NCBI GenBank assembly: GCA_031398385.1 | Contig: JANNNE010000075.1 | Location: forward strand, 15,181-79,180 | Length of the DNA stretch: 64,000 nt | DNA from: Ideonella_A sp031398385 | GTDB lineage: Bacteria; Pseudomonadota; Gammaproteobacteria; Burkholderiales; Burkholderiaceae_C | Direction of reading: 5' to 3' | Shown here: positions 17,670-26,646 of the stretch, piece by piece | Layout of the letters: each line of letters begins with the position of its first letter | Numbering within the stretch: position 1 is the stretch's first letter | Notes under the pieces: model-generated | The model's input: only the letters and a program-made list of their open reading frames with translations | The model's database searches: none | Told to the model about the DNA's origin: nothing | Position numbers and translations under genes: made by a program

Positions 17670-18706
17670 CGCGCTCGCCAGCGCCACAGCCAAGCCCAAG
17701 ACAACAGCGCGGAGCCGCGCTGTTGCTGGCCATGCTGATCGTCACGCTGGTGGCCACGTTGGCGGGGGCGATGGTCTGGCAGCAATGGCGTGCAGTCCAG
17801 GTCGAGACGGCCGAGCGCGCCCGCACGCAATCGGCGTGGATCCTGGTCGGCGCACTCGATTGGGCACGCCTGATCCTGCGCGAAGACAAGGCCGGCATCG
17901 ACCACCTCGGCGAGCCGTGGGCGGTGCCGCTCGCGGAAGCCCGCTTGTCGAGCTTTCTGGCGGCCGACAACAGCAATGCCGACGACGGGCCGGAGGCCTT
18001 CCTGTCTGGCACCATCAGCGATGTCCAGGGCCGCTACAACCTGGGCAATCTGGTGTCGGGCGGCGAAGTGGTGCCGGCCGAGCTCAATTCGCTGCAGCGG
18101 CTGTTCGAGAATATCGGCGTCTCCCCGTCGATGGCACTTGTAATCGCCGAGGGCCTGCGCGATGCCGGCCCCGGAATGCCCAACGCCGCAGCAGCGGCGG
18201 CTGCGCCGGCACCTGCGAGCGGCGCCAGCGCTCCCACGGGGGCCCCCGCAGGCGCCAAGACCGAAGTCAAGCAGCGGCAGCCGAACCCCAACCCGCCCTT
18301 GAGGCCACAGTCGATCGAGCAGTTGGCGTGGTTCGGGGTCGATGCCGATTCGCTGCGAGGCATGGCGCCGTATGTGGTGCTGCTGCCGACGGTGACCGCG
18401 TTGAATGTAAATACCGCATCGCCCGAAGCCATCGCGGCGGTCATCGACGGACTCGATCCGTCGGGCGCGCAACGGCTGGTGCGGGCGCGCGAGCGCAACC
18501 CGTTCAACAACGTTTCCGAGATCCGCACCGCACTCGGCGAGAACTTTGAGCCCGACGAGCGCCGGATCGGGGTCACGTCGAACTTCTTCGAAGTGAGGGG
18601 CCGCCTGCGTCTGGGCAGTCGAACCCTCGAGGAACGCTCGCTGGTTCAGCGCGTTCAACGCGAATTGACCGTCCTGACCCGGGAGCGCATCAACCTGCTG
18701 CCCTGA
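17666..18706 (+). CDS. gspK: Type II secretion minor pseudopilin GspK
   Basis: A 346-residue largest minor pseudopilin, which caps the tip. The prepilin-like start QQRG|AALLLAMLIVTLVATLAG lacks Glu5, as is normal for GspK. The SAM-like insert region with NVNTASPEAIAAVIDGL and the FNNVSEIRTALGE block is typical. An Ala/Pro-rich stretch near residues 172-200 interrupts the domain. The ATG at 17666 overlaps the gspJ stop by four bases. A 149-base gap follows before gspL. Confidence 0.92.
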   Translation: MTRSPAPQPSPRQQRGAALLLAMLIVTLVATLAGAMVWQQWRAVQVETAERARTQSAWILVGALDWARLILREDKAGIDHLGEPWAVPLAEARLSSFLAADNSNADDGPEAFLSGTISDVQGRYNLGNLVSGGEVVPAELNSLQRLFENIGVSPSMALVIAEGLRDAGPGMPNAAAAAAAPAPASGASAPTGAPAGAKTEVKQRQPNPNPPLRPQSIEQLAWFGVDADSLRGMAPYVVLLPTVTALNVNTASPEAIAAVIDGLDPSGAQRLVRARERNPFNNVSEIRTALGENFEPDERRIGVTSNFFEVRGRLRLGSRTLEERSLVQRVQRELTVLTRERINLLP

Positions 18707-18855
18707 TTCGGCGCCCCGGGAAACCCTGAAACCGGCCAGCAACAAGTTCACCCGCTGTCCTACCTACAATCCGTCGACCATCCGGCGTCCGGACGCGGCC
18801 ATCGTGCTGCGGGCGCCCACTCTTCGCCAAGCCCGCCAGAACGTCCACGAGCCTC
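18707..18855 (+). other. Intercistronic gap gspK-gspL
   Basis: This 149-base gap is the largest inside the operon, while the other junctions overlap or lie within 50 bases. It contains TACAAT at 18765-18770, which could be a -10 of an internal promoter, but no matching -35 is seen. Confidence 0.3.
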
Positions 18856-20115
18856 ATGTCCCTGCTGGTCATCCAGATTCCTCCCAAGCCGCGATTGCAG
18901 GCTCGTGGCCATCGCAGTGGTTCCGGCACCGAGGCTGTCGACACACCGGCGGTTGCCGAGATTGCATATGCGTGGAGCTCCGATGGCCGTCAGGTCGAAC
19001 GGCATGGCCGCGCGGCTCCGGCCCTGCTGCCGAAGGCCGACAGCGTGATCGCAGTGCTGGCCGATGTCGATGTCAGCTGGCATCGGTTGCTGATTCCGAA
19101 GGCGCCGGCCAACCGCTTGCGCGCGGCACTGGCCGGCATGCTGGAAGAGGCGCTGCTCGACGACGCCGAGCGCGCCCACTATGCGCTCGGCCCGGGTGCC
19201 AAATCGGGCGAAATCGGCATGATCGCGGTCACCGATGGCCGTTGGCTGGGGGAGCAACTGGCCATTCTCGACCGCGCCGATCTGCCGGTGGATCGGCTCG
19301 CCCCGGTATCCTGGCCGGTCGAACCCTCGGTCGGCCATTTCACCAGCGCCGCCGCCGCCGGATCCGGCGATGCCGTCCATCTCAGCTGGGCCGACAGCAA
19401 TGGCGTTGCCGTGCTCGACATCCAGGGTGGGCTGGCGCGCGCGCTGCTGCCACCAACCATGCCGGCTGAAGTCAGATTCAGCGCGACCCCAGCCGCCGCC
19501 GCAGCAGCCGAGGCCTGGCTGGGTGCACCGGTCAGCCTGCTGACCGAACACGAACGCCTGCTCCACGCAGCCACCTCGCCGTGGAATCTGCGCCAGTTCG
19601 ACCGGGCCCGCCGCAACAAGGGCAGCCGCGCCTTGCGTGACGGCTGGCGCAGCTTGCTCGGCCCCGCCTGGCGACCGGCGCGCATCGGACTGGCGGTGCT
19701 GGTGCTGGTGCAACTGGTCGCACTGAACCTTTGGGCAGCCCAGCTGCGCGGGCAGGTGAGCGACAAGAAGGCCGAGATGGTGTCGGTGCTGCAGACCACG
19801 TTCCCGCAGGTCACCGGCATCCTCGATGCGCCGCTGCAGATGAGCCGCGAGGTCCAGACGCTTCGCGCGCAGGCCGGGATTCCCGGCCCGGCCGATCTCG
19901 AACCGCTGATGTTCGCGGCCGCCGCCGCGTGGCCCGCGGGCAAGCCGCCAGCCGAAGCGGTGCGCTTCGAACCGGGCCGGCTCAGCCTGCCGGCGGCCGA
20001 TTGGCGGCCGGACGAAATCGAGCGATTCAATGCCCAGCTGCAGGCCGTCGGATATTCCGCCGTGGTCGCCGATGGCCGACTGCAATTGGGTCCAACGCCC
20101 AGGCGGGGGTCGTAG
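18856..20115 (+). CDS. gspL: Type II secretion system protein GspL
   Basis: A 419-residue inner-membrane platform protein. The cytoplasmic part has the actin-like fold that binds GspE. It opens with SLLVIQIPP and includes VDVSWHRLLIPKAPANRLRAAL and LEEALLDDAERAHYAL in pieces, the family hallmark regions. One membrane segment lies around IGLAVLVLVQLVALNLWA, and a ferredoxin-like periplasmic domain closes the chain. Its stop codon TAG overlaps the GTG start of gspM, so the two are coupled. Confidence 0.9.
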   Translation: MSLLVIQIPPKPRLQARGHRSGSGTEAVDTPAVAEIAYAWSSDGRQVERHGRAAPALLPKADSVIAVLADVDVSWHRLLIPKAPANRLRAALAGMLEEALLDDAERAHYALGPGAKSGEIGMIAVTDGRWLGEQLAILDRADLPVDRLAPVSWPVEPSVGHFTSAAAAGSGDAVHLSWADSNGVAVLDIQGGLARALLPPTMPAEVRFSATPAAAAAAEAWLGAPVSLLTEHERLLHAATSPWNLRQFDRARRNKGSRALRDGWRSLLGPAWRPARIGLAVLVLVQLVALNLWAAQLRGQVSDKKAEMVSVLQTTFPQVTGILDAPLQMSREVQTLRAQAGIPGPADLEPLMFAAAAAWPAGKPPAEAVRFEPGRLSLPAADWRPDEIERFNAQLQAVGYSAVVADGRLQLGPTPRRGS

Positions 20116-20648
20116 TGGCAGCACCGCAGCAGTCTCCTCTCGTCGCCGCCGGCACGCCATCGCGCGCACAGACCCTGCGTCTGAGCGCGGCAGCCCGCTG
20201 GAAAGCACTGGCGCCGCGCGAGCGTCAGGTCCTGCTTATCGGCGGCGCAGCGGTCGCGCTGGTCGTCGCCTGGATGGTCGGGCTGCAACCCGCGCTGCGT
20301 ACGGTTCGTGAGGCGCCGCCGCAGATCGCCGCGCTGGAAGCCGAGCTGCAAAGCATGCGCGCGATGGCCGCCGAAACCGGCGGCCTGCGCGGCGCGGCAC
20401 CGGTCTCGCGCACCCAGGCCGTGGCGGCGCTGGAAGCCGCCACCAGGCAACTGGGCAGCAGCGGCAAACTGGCCATCCAGGGCGACCGCGCCACCTTGAC
20501 CGTCGATGCGGCCGATTCCGCGCGTCTGGCGCAATGGCTCGAACTGGCGCGCAGCGCGGCCCGTGCGAGACCGATCGAATTGCAGCTGATGCGCGGCCCC
20601 AGGGGCTATTCCGGATCGCTGGTGGTCGTCGTCGGGGGCAATCCATGA
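20115..20648 (+). CDS. gspM: Type II secretion system protein GspM
   Basis: A 177-residue bitopic inner-membrane partner of GspL. The cytoplasmic end contains RWKALAPRERQVLLIGG, the membrane segment is AVALVVAWMVGLQPAL, and the periplasmic domain follows with SRTQAVAALEAATRQLG. The start is GTG in the overlap TAGTG with gspL; no ATG is in frame nearby. It overlaps gspN by four bases. Identity rests on the topology, the RE..L..G motif and the position. Confidence 0.87.
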   Translation: MAAPQQSPLVAAGTPSRAQTLRLSAAARWKALAPRERQVLLIGGAAVALVVAWMVGLQPALRTVREAPPQIAALEAELQSMRAMAAETGGLRGAAPVSRTQAVAALEAATRQLGSSGKLAIQGDRATLTVDAADSARLAQWLELARSAARARPIELQLMRGPRGYSGSLVVVVGGNP

Positions 20649-21451
20649 GGGGCGCACGCCGCTGGGCCCTGGTCGGAGCGATTGGCGGCGCCCTGCTCGC
20701 CCTCGCGGCATGCGCGCCGGCAACCTGGCTGGCCGAGGCGGTCAATTCGGCCAGCGACGGTCGGCTGCTGCTGGCCGAGGCGCGCGGCACGGTGTGGAAC
20801 GGCAGCGCGGTGGTCGTGTTGACGGGCGGACCCGACAGCCGCGACTCAAGCGCGCTGCCCGGGCGGCTGCACTGGTTGATGCGGCCCAGCATCCACCAGG
20901 GCGCCGGCCTGGCGCTGCGCCTGGGGCAGCCCTGCTGCCTGCGCGACGATGCCACCATCTTTCTGCGACCCGGCCTGGGCCGCACCCAGCTCGAGATTCC
21001 GCCGTCGGACGATTGGCTGGTGCAGGTTCCGACCGCCTGGCTGGCCGGGCTCGGCACGCCCTGGAATACGCTCGAACTGGGCGGTCAATTGCGCCTGCGA
21101 ACGTCCGGCCTCAAGCTTGAAACCGTCGAGGGCCGCTGGCGTGTGGCCGGTTCGGCGGCGATCGAGGTGCTCGAGCTCTCCTCGCGCTTGTCGACCCTGC
21201 CGACGCTGGGCAGTTACCGCATGGAACTGCGAGCCGACCCCGCCGATGCCGGCGTTGCTGGCGCAGCCTTGCTGCTGTCTACGATCGAAGGCGCCCTGCG
21301 CCTGAGCGGATCGGGTCGCTGGGACGGCACCGGCCTGCGGCTGCGCGGCGAGGCGACGGCAGCCACGCCGCAGGACGAAGCAGCGCTGGGCAACCTCCTG
21401 AACATCATCGGCCGGCGCCGCGGCGCGCGGTCAGTCATTTCGATCGGATGA
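20645..21451 (+). CDS. gspN: Type II secretion system protein GspN
   Basis: A 268-residue protein with an N-terminal membrane anchor (WALVGAIGGALLALAACAPATWLA) and a GspN-type periplasmic domain. Its motif LLAEARGTVWNGSAVVVL resembles the GspN opening, and LPGRLHWLMRP follows. GspN is an accessory component absent from many type II systems and its role is unclear. It overlaps gspM and gspD by four bases each. Confidence 0.87.
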   Translation: MRGARRWALVGAIGGALLALAACAPATWLAEAVNSASDGRLLLAEARGTVWNGSAVVVLTGGPDSRDSSALPGRLHWLMRPSIHQGAGLALRLGQPCCLRDDATIFLRPGLGRTQLEIPPSDDWLVQVPTAWLAGLGTPWNTLELGGQLRLRTSGLKLETVEGRWRVAGSAAIEVLELSSRLSTLPTLGSYRMELRADPADAGVAGAALLLSTIEGALRLSGSGRWDGTGLRLRGEATAATPQDEAALGNLLNIIGRRRGARSVISIG

Positions 21452-23640
21452 ACATGCACCACCACAGGCAACCCATGCAGCGCAGTCTGGCTGCCGGCCT
21501 GATTGCCGCCTTGCTGTCGACCATGCAGCCGGTATCGCTGGCTCAGACGGCTTCGAATCCTTCGCGCTTTCGTGGCGAGCCGGTCACGCTGAATTTCGTC
21601 AATGCCGAGATCGACGCGGTCAGCCGCGCCTTGTCGGCGATCCTGCGACGGCCGATCCTGGTCGACCCGCGGGTCAAGGGCCAGATCACCTTGTACAGCG
21701 AACGGGCGGTCCGGCCGGACGAGGCCTATCGCGACTATCTGGCCGCGCTGCGTGGCCTGGGGTTCACGGTGGTCGAGGTCGGCAACTTGTTGAAGGTGGT
21801 CCCGGAAGCCGACGCCAAGCTGCAGACCGGCACGGTCTCGATCGGCGACACCGTGTCCCGGCGCGGCGACCAGGTGCTGACACAGATCTTCAAGCTCGAC
21901 CATGAAAATGCGAACAACCTGGTGCCGGTGCTGCGGCCGCTGATCAGCCCCAACAACACCATCAACGCGTCCGCGGGAACCAACACCCTGGTCATCACCG
22001 ACTACGCGGACAACTTGCAGCGCATCGCCAAGATCATCGCCGCGATGGACACCCCCAGCGGCGGCGATGTCGAAGTGATCCCGCTGCAATATGCGGTGGC
22101 AACCGACATCGTGACCCTGGTCCAGCGCATGGGCGATACCGCGGGCACGCCGGGTGTTCCGGGCAGCCCGGGCGGCAATTTGCAAGTGATCGTCGATCCG
22201 CGCAGCAATTCGCTGCTGGTGAAAGCGCCGACACCTGCACGCCTGGCGAATGTTCGTGCGCTGGTGCGGCAGCTCGACCGGCCTCTGCCGGGCGCCGGCG
22301 CGATGGGCAATGTCTGGGTCGTGCATCTGAAAAATGCCGATGCGGTCAAGCTGGCCACGGTGTTGCGCGCGGCGTTCACGTCCGGCGCCGGCGGCTCCGG
22401 CGGCGGCGGCTCGACAAGCCCGACTCCGAGCATTGGCAACACCGGCATCAGCAATCAGGCCGGCGGCACCTCGGCCACCAGTGCGGCCGCGGCCGCACCA
22501 GTCGGTGCGTCGCCATCGCCGTCGACCGGCGGATTCGTGCAGGCCGACCCGGCCACCAACTCGCTGATCATCACCGCGCCGGAGCCCTTGTACCGTCAGG
22601 TGCGCGCGATGATCGACCAACTCGATTCGCGGCGCGCGCAGGTCTACATCGAAAGCATGATCGTCGAGGTGTCGGGCGACAACAGCGCCGATTTCGGCTT
22701 CCAATGGCAAGGCCTGATCGGCAACAGCGGAGATAAATACGGGGTCGTGGCCGGCACCAACTCGTCGATCGGCGGCCCAAGCATCATCTCGCTGGCGCAG
22801 ACTATCGCCGGCGCCGGCACGACCTTGCCAGGCGAAGGCCTGAACATCGGCCTGGTGCGCAATTTTGCCGGGGCCTACAACCTGGCAGCGATCGCGCGGA
22901 TTCTTCAGAGCCAGGCCAATACCAACATCATCTCGACCCCGAACATCGTCACGCTCGACAACGAGGAGGCGAAGATCATCGTCGGCAGCAACGTGCCCTT
23001 CATCACCGGCCAGTTCACCAACACCGGCACCGCCACCACCAGCCCGTTCCAGACCATCGAACGCAAGGATGTCGGCATCACCTTGCGTATTCGCCCGCAG
23101 ATCGGCGAAGGCGGCACGGTGCGAATGACGCTGTTCCAGGAATCGTCGAGTCTGAGCAGCACGACCGCCCCCGGCACCAGCAATGCCGGACCGTCGACCG
23201 ACAAGCGCTCGATCGAATCGACCGTGGTCGTCGACGACGGCCAGATCCTGGTGCTCGGCGGCCTGATCGAAGACCGCTTCACCGACAACACGTCGAAGGT
23301 GCCGCTGCTGGGCGATCTTCCGTATGTCGGCGCCTTGTTCCGCAGCGAGAGCCGGACCAAGAAGCGCACCAACCTGATGGTTTTCCTGCGCCCGATCGTG
23401 ATGCGCGACGGCGAAACCGCCGAACGGATCTCGACCGACCGCTACGAGAACATCCGTGCGTTCCAGCAGAACAACCAACCCAAGGAAAGCCCGTTGCTGC
23501 CGATCAAGAACTCACCGGTGTTGCCGCCGTCTGTGCAGATCGAAGCCGCCCCACAGGTCGCGCCGACACGCGCCACGCCGCCACCGCCCCAGCCTCTGAA
23601 CGCGCCGCCCGAGCCCAAGCCCGGCGAGCCCGTGCGGTGA
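21448..23640 (+). CDS. gspD: Type II secretion secretin GspD
   Basis: A 730-residue outer-membrane secretin that forms the exit channel. A signal sequence ending near VSLA|QT is followed by the N0 domain (VTLNFVNAEIDAVSRALSAIL in parts) and N1-N3 with KLDHENANNLVPVLRPLI. The secretin core includes IISTPNIVTLDNEEAKIIVG and the conserved C-terminal VPLLGDLPYVGALFRS. Gly/Ser- and Ala/Pro-rich linkers occur near residues 311-355, and the tail is Pro-rich. No pilotin gene is evident here. The ATGA overlap couples it to gspN. Confidence 0.96.
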   Translation: MNMHHHRQPMQRSLAAGLIAALLSTMQPVSLAQTASNPSRFRGEPVTLNFVNAEIDAVSRALSAILRRPILVDPRVKGQITLYSERAVRPDEAYRDYLAALRGLGFTVVEVGNLLKVVPEADAKLQTGTVSIGDTVSRRGDQVLTQIFKLDHENANNLVPVLRPLISPNNTINASAGTNTLVITDYADNLQRIAKIIAAMDTPSGGDVEVIPLQYAVATDIVTLVQRMGDTAGTPGVPGSPGGNLQVIVDPRSNSLLVKAPTPARLANVRALVRQLDRPLPGAGAMGNVWVVHLKNADAVKLATVLRAAFTSGAGGSGGGGSTSPTPSIGNTGISNQAGGTSATSAAAAAPVGASPSPSTGGFVQADPATNSLIITAPEPLYRQVRAMIDQLDSRRAQVYIESMIVEVSGDNSADFGFQWQGLIGNSGDKYGVVAGTNSSIGGPSIISLAQTIAGAGTTLPGEGLNIGLVRNFAGAYNLAAIARILQSQANTNIISTPNIVTLDNEEAKIIVGSNVPFITGQFTNTGTATTSPFQTIERKDVGITLRIRPQIGEGGTVRMTLFQESSSLSSTTAPGTSNAGPSTDKRSIESTVVVDDGQILVLGGLIEDRFTDNTSKVPLLGDLPYVGALFRSESRTKKRTNLMVFLRPIVMRDGETAERISTDRYENIRAFQQNNQPKESPLLPIKNSPVLPPSVQIEAAPQVAPTRATPPPPQPLNAPPEPKPGEPVR

Positions 23641-23689
23641 GCGGCGCACGCCTGCCTCGCGCATCGACCCGCCGGCCGAGGAGCACCTG

Positions 23690-25111
23690 ATGTCGACCCG
23701 CCATCCCTTGCCCTATGGGTTTGCGCGCGCCAATTCCCTGCTGCTCGAGGACGACGGCGATCACCTGGTGTTGTGGGCACCTGAAAACGCCAGCATGCCG
23801 GCGTTGTCTGAGGTGTTGCGCAATTACCAGATCGACCGCATCGAACACGAATCGGCCGCCACCCTCGGGCAGCGAATCGCATCGGCCTATGCCGGCAGCG
23901 AATCGAGCGCCGCCACCGTGATCGGCGAAGTCGAAAGTGCGGTCGACCTGACCCGCATGATGCAGGAGCTGCCGGCGGTCGAAGACCTCTTGGAAGCCGC
24001 CAACGATGCGCCGATCATCCGGATGCTGAATGCGCTGCTGACGCAGGCGGCGAAAGACGGCGCCAGCGACATCCACATCGAACCGTACGAGCGCAGCAGC
24101 TCGGTGCGTTTTCGGGTCGACGGCAAGCTGCGCGAGGTGGTGCAACCGAACAAGGCGCTGCATGCGGCGCTGATCTCACGGCTGAAGATCATGGCCGAAC
24201 TCGACATCGCCGAGCGACGTCTGCCGCAGGACGGCCGCATCTCGCTGCGCATCGGTGGTCGAGCGGTCGATGTGCGGGTCTCGACCCTGCCGTCGGCGCA
24301 CGGCGAGCGCGCGGTGCTGCGGCTGCTCGACAAGGGCGAAGCCAAGTTCACGCTTGAAAGCCTGGGCATGAGCGGTGAAGAACTGCGCCAGTTCGACCGC
24401 CTGGTTCAGCAACCGCACGGCATCGTGCTGGTAACCGGGCCGACCGGTTCGGGCAAGACGACCACGCTGTATGCCTCACTGGGCCGCATCGATACCGGGT
24501 CGATCAATGTGCTGACGGTGGAGGATCCGGTCGAATACGAGTTGCCGGGGATCGGCCAGACGCAGGTCAATCCGAAGATCGACCTGACCTTCGCGAAAGC
24601 CTTGCGCGCCATCCTGCGTCAGGATCCGGACGTCATCATGATCGGCGAGATCCGAGACTACGAGACCGCACAAATCGCAATCCAGGCCTCGCTGACCGGT
24701 CACCTGGTACTGGCGACGCTGCACACCAACGATGCGCCGAGCGCCGTCACCCGATTGACCGACATGGGCGTCGAGCCCTTCCTGCTGAGCTCGAGCCTGC
24801 TGGGTGTGCTGGCGCAGCGCCTGGTTCGCAAGCTGTGCCCAAGCTGTCGGCGCCAGGATGAACAAGGCCTGTACCACCCGGTTGGCTGTGCGGTCTGCGC
24901 GCAAAGCGGCTACAAGGGTCGCACAGGCGTGTATGAATTGATGATCGCCAACGACACCGTGCGCAGCCTGATCCACGGCCAGGCCGCGGAATCCGAGTTG
25001 ATTGCGGCCGCCCGCAAAGGCGGCATGAATTCGATGCGCGAAGATGGCGAGCGGCTGGTACGCAGCGGTGTCACATCGGCCGAAGAAGTGGTCCGGGTCA
25101 CGCGCGAATAA
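23690..25111 (+). CDS. gspE: Type II secretion ATPase GspE
   Basis: A 473-residue hexameric ATPase that drives pseudopilus assembly. It has an N1E domain, then the C-terminal engine with GPTGSGKTTTLY (Walker A), the Asp box around VEDPVEYELPGIGQTQVN, VIMIGEIRDYETA (Walker B) and the His box LVLATLHTNDAPSAV. A CPSC...CAVC zinc-binding tetracysteine lies near residues 383-404, with a shorter spacer than in the classical members. GGAG sits seven bases before the ATG. gspF starts immediately after its stop codon. Confidence 0.96.
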   Translation: MSTRHPLPYGFARANSLLLEDDGDHLVLWAPENASMPALSEVLRNYQIDRIEHESAATLGQRIASAYAGSESSAATVIGEVESAVDLTRMMQELPAVEDLLEAANDAPIIRMLNALLTQAAKDGASDIHIEPYERSSSVRFRVDGKLREVVQPNKALHAALISRLKIMAELDIAERRLPQDGRISLRIGGRAVDVRVSTLPSAHGERAVLRLLDKGEAKFTLESLGMSGEELRQFDRLVQQPHGIVLVTGPTGSGKTTTLYASLGRIDTGSINVLTVEDPVEYELPGIGQTQVNPKIDLTFAKALRAILRQDPDVIMIGEIRDYETAQIAIQASLTGHLVLATLHTNDAPSAVTRLTDMGVEPFLLSSSLLGVLAQRLVRKLCPSCRRQDEQGLYHPVGCAVCAQSGYKGRTGVYELMIANDTVRSLIHGQAAESELIAAARKGGMNSMREDGERLVRSGVTSAEEVVRVTRE

Positions 25112-26329
25112 ATGCCCGCCTACCGCTACGAGGCGCTCGACGCCGCCGGCAAGACTTCGACCGGACTGCTCGAAGCCGACAACGCCCGCGCCGCGCGTTC
25201 CCAGCTGCGCGCGCAATCGCTGGTGCCGATGGACGTCAAGCAGGTCGCGTCGACCGGTACATCGTCCGGCAGCGGCCTGCAGCTGACGCGGCGCGTCTTC
25301 AACACCACCGGGCTGACGGTCTGGACCCGCCAGCTGGCCGGCCTGGTGGGCAGCGGTTTGCCGCTCGAACGCGCACTCACCGCACTTGGCGACGAGGCCG
25401 AGGACAACCGCCAGCGCGAACTGGTGGCGCACCTGCGCGCCGAAGTGAACGGCGGCTCGACCTTCGCCCGTGCGTTGGCCACCGCGCCGCGCGAATTCGA
25501 CGAGGTCTACCGCGGCGTGGTCGCGGCGGGTGAACAAAGCGGCGCGCTGGGGCAGGTGCTAGAGCGTCTGGCCGACGATCTCGAGGAGCGCCAGGCACTG
25601 CGCGCCAAATTGATCGGCGCCACGCTGTATCCGGCCATCGTGTCGCTGATCGCAGTCGTCATCGTGGTGTTTCTGGTCACCTATGTTGTGCCGCAGGTGG
25701 CGTCGGTCTTCACCAGCTCGAAACGCGCGCTACCGGCCTTGACCGTCGCGATGCTGGCGATCAGCGCCTTCCTGCGCGGCTACGGCTGGCTGCTGGTGCT
25801 GGGACTGATCGGCGGCACCACAACCCTGTTGCTGATGTTGCGCAATCCGGCATTCCGGCTGCGCTTCGACGCCGCCTGGCTCAGGCTGCCGCTGATCGGC
25901 CGGCTGGCGCGCGGCTACAACGCCGCCCGTTTTGCCGGCACACTCGCGATGCTGGCCGGCGCCGGTGTGCCGATCCTCAAGGCGCTGCAGGCGGCGGCAG
26001 AGACACTCTCGAACCGCGCGATGCAGGCCGACGCAATGGAGGCTTTGGTGCTGGTGCGCGAAGGCGCGCCACTGGCTTCGGCGCTGGCCGGCAAAAAACG
26101 CTTTCCGGGACTGCTGGCGATGTTTTCCCGCCTGGGCGAGCAGACCGGCCAGTTGCCGCGCATGCTCGACCGCGCGGCCACCCAGTTGTCGGCCGAAGTC
26201 CAGCGACGCGCGCTGCAGATGGCAACCATCCTCGAGCCCCTGCTGATCGTCGCGATGGGCGGTGTTGTCATGCTGATCGTGCTGGCGGTGCTGCTGCCGA
26301 TCATTCAGCTCAATACCTGGGTCAAATAA
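25112..26329 (+). CDS. gspF: Type II secretion inner-membrane protein GspF
   Basis: A 405-residue polytopic platform protein. It opens MPAYRYEALDAAGK, the GspF signature, and has two T2SSF domains: LVGSGLPLERALTALGDEAE...REFDEVYRGVVAAGEQSG and AGAGVPILKALQAAAE...RFPGLLAMFSRLGEQTG. Three membrane segments are evident, the last being LLIVAMGGVVMLIVLAVLLPIIQL. Its ATG abuts the gspE stop. It is the last gene of the gsp operon; the usual prepilin peptidase gene is not in the window. Confidence 0.96.
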   Translation: MPAYRYEALDAAGKTSTGLLEADNARAARSQLRAQSLVPMDVKQVASTGTSSGSGLQLTRRVFNTTGLTVWTRQLAGLVGSGLPLERALTALGDEAEDNRQRELVAHLRAEVNGGSTFARALATAPREFDEVYRGVVAAGEQSGALGQVLERLADDLEERQALRAKLIGATLYPAIVSLIAVVIVVFLVTYVVPQVASVFTSSKRALPALTVAMLAISAFLRGYGWLLVLGLIGGTTTLLLMLRNPAFRLRFDAAWLRLPLIGRLARGYNAARFAGTLAMLAGAGVPILKALQAAAETLSNRAMQADAMEALVLVREGAPLASALAGKKRFPGLLAMFSRLGEQTGQLPRMLDRAATQLSAEVQRRALQMATILEPLLIVAMGGVVMLIVLAVLLPIIQLNTWVK

Positions 26330-26646
26330 GGCCCATCCCTCTTGCGTCCTGGCGTCGATTCCGTAGGAGCGGCTTCAGCCGCGCTTGCTTCGCAAACGCT
26401 CGGTGCTCACCACACCGCCGCCAACACTGGCACGCAACCTGCATCCGATGGACTGTCAACCAATCGCCCCGCTTCTCGGTTGTTCGCTAAAGCGCGATAC
26501 TGGTTCAATCCAGTGTGGAGTTCGGCATTTGGAGGTTCAATGGCTGTCACGTTCCATGACCCGCTCACGGTTCTCTGGCTCCGGCTCGGGCCTTGTCGAT
26601 CGTGTTTGACTGGCTCGCTGGCCGGGCGCCGCGCCGGGAGCCTGCC
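26330..26646. other. Intergenic region gspF-AAA ATPase gene
   Basis: These 317 bases hold one REP-like palindrome (26363-26383). No terminator with a T tract follows gspF. Short open frames in this stretch have no ribosome-binding site or recognisable sequence. GGGAG just before 26647 belongs to the following gene. Confidence 0.5.
26363..26383. repeat. REP-like palindromic element (copy 1)
   Basis: GTAGGAGCGGCTTCAGCCGCG has the core GCGGCT-TC-AGCCGC and the leading GTAGGAG typical of proteobacterial REP sequences. Two related copies lie at 54580-54599 and 54652-54682. Confidence 0.75.

Noticed and set aside
21214..23478. 754-codon minus-strand open frame opposite gspD/gspN
   Set aside because: The opposite frame is an intact secretin with all motifs, while this one has biased composition and no recognisable motif.
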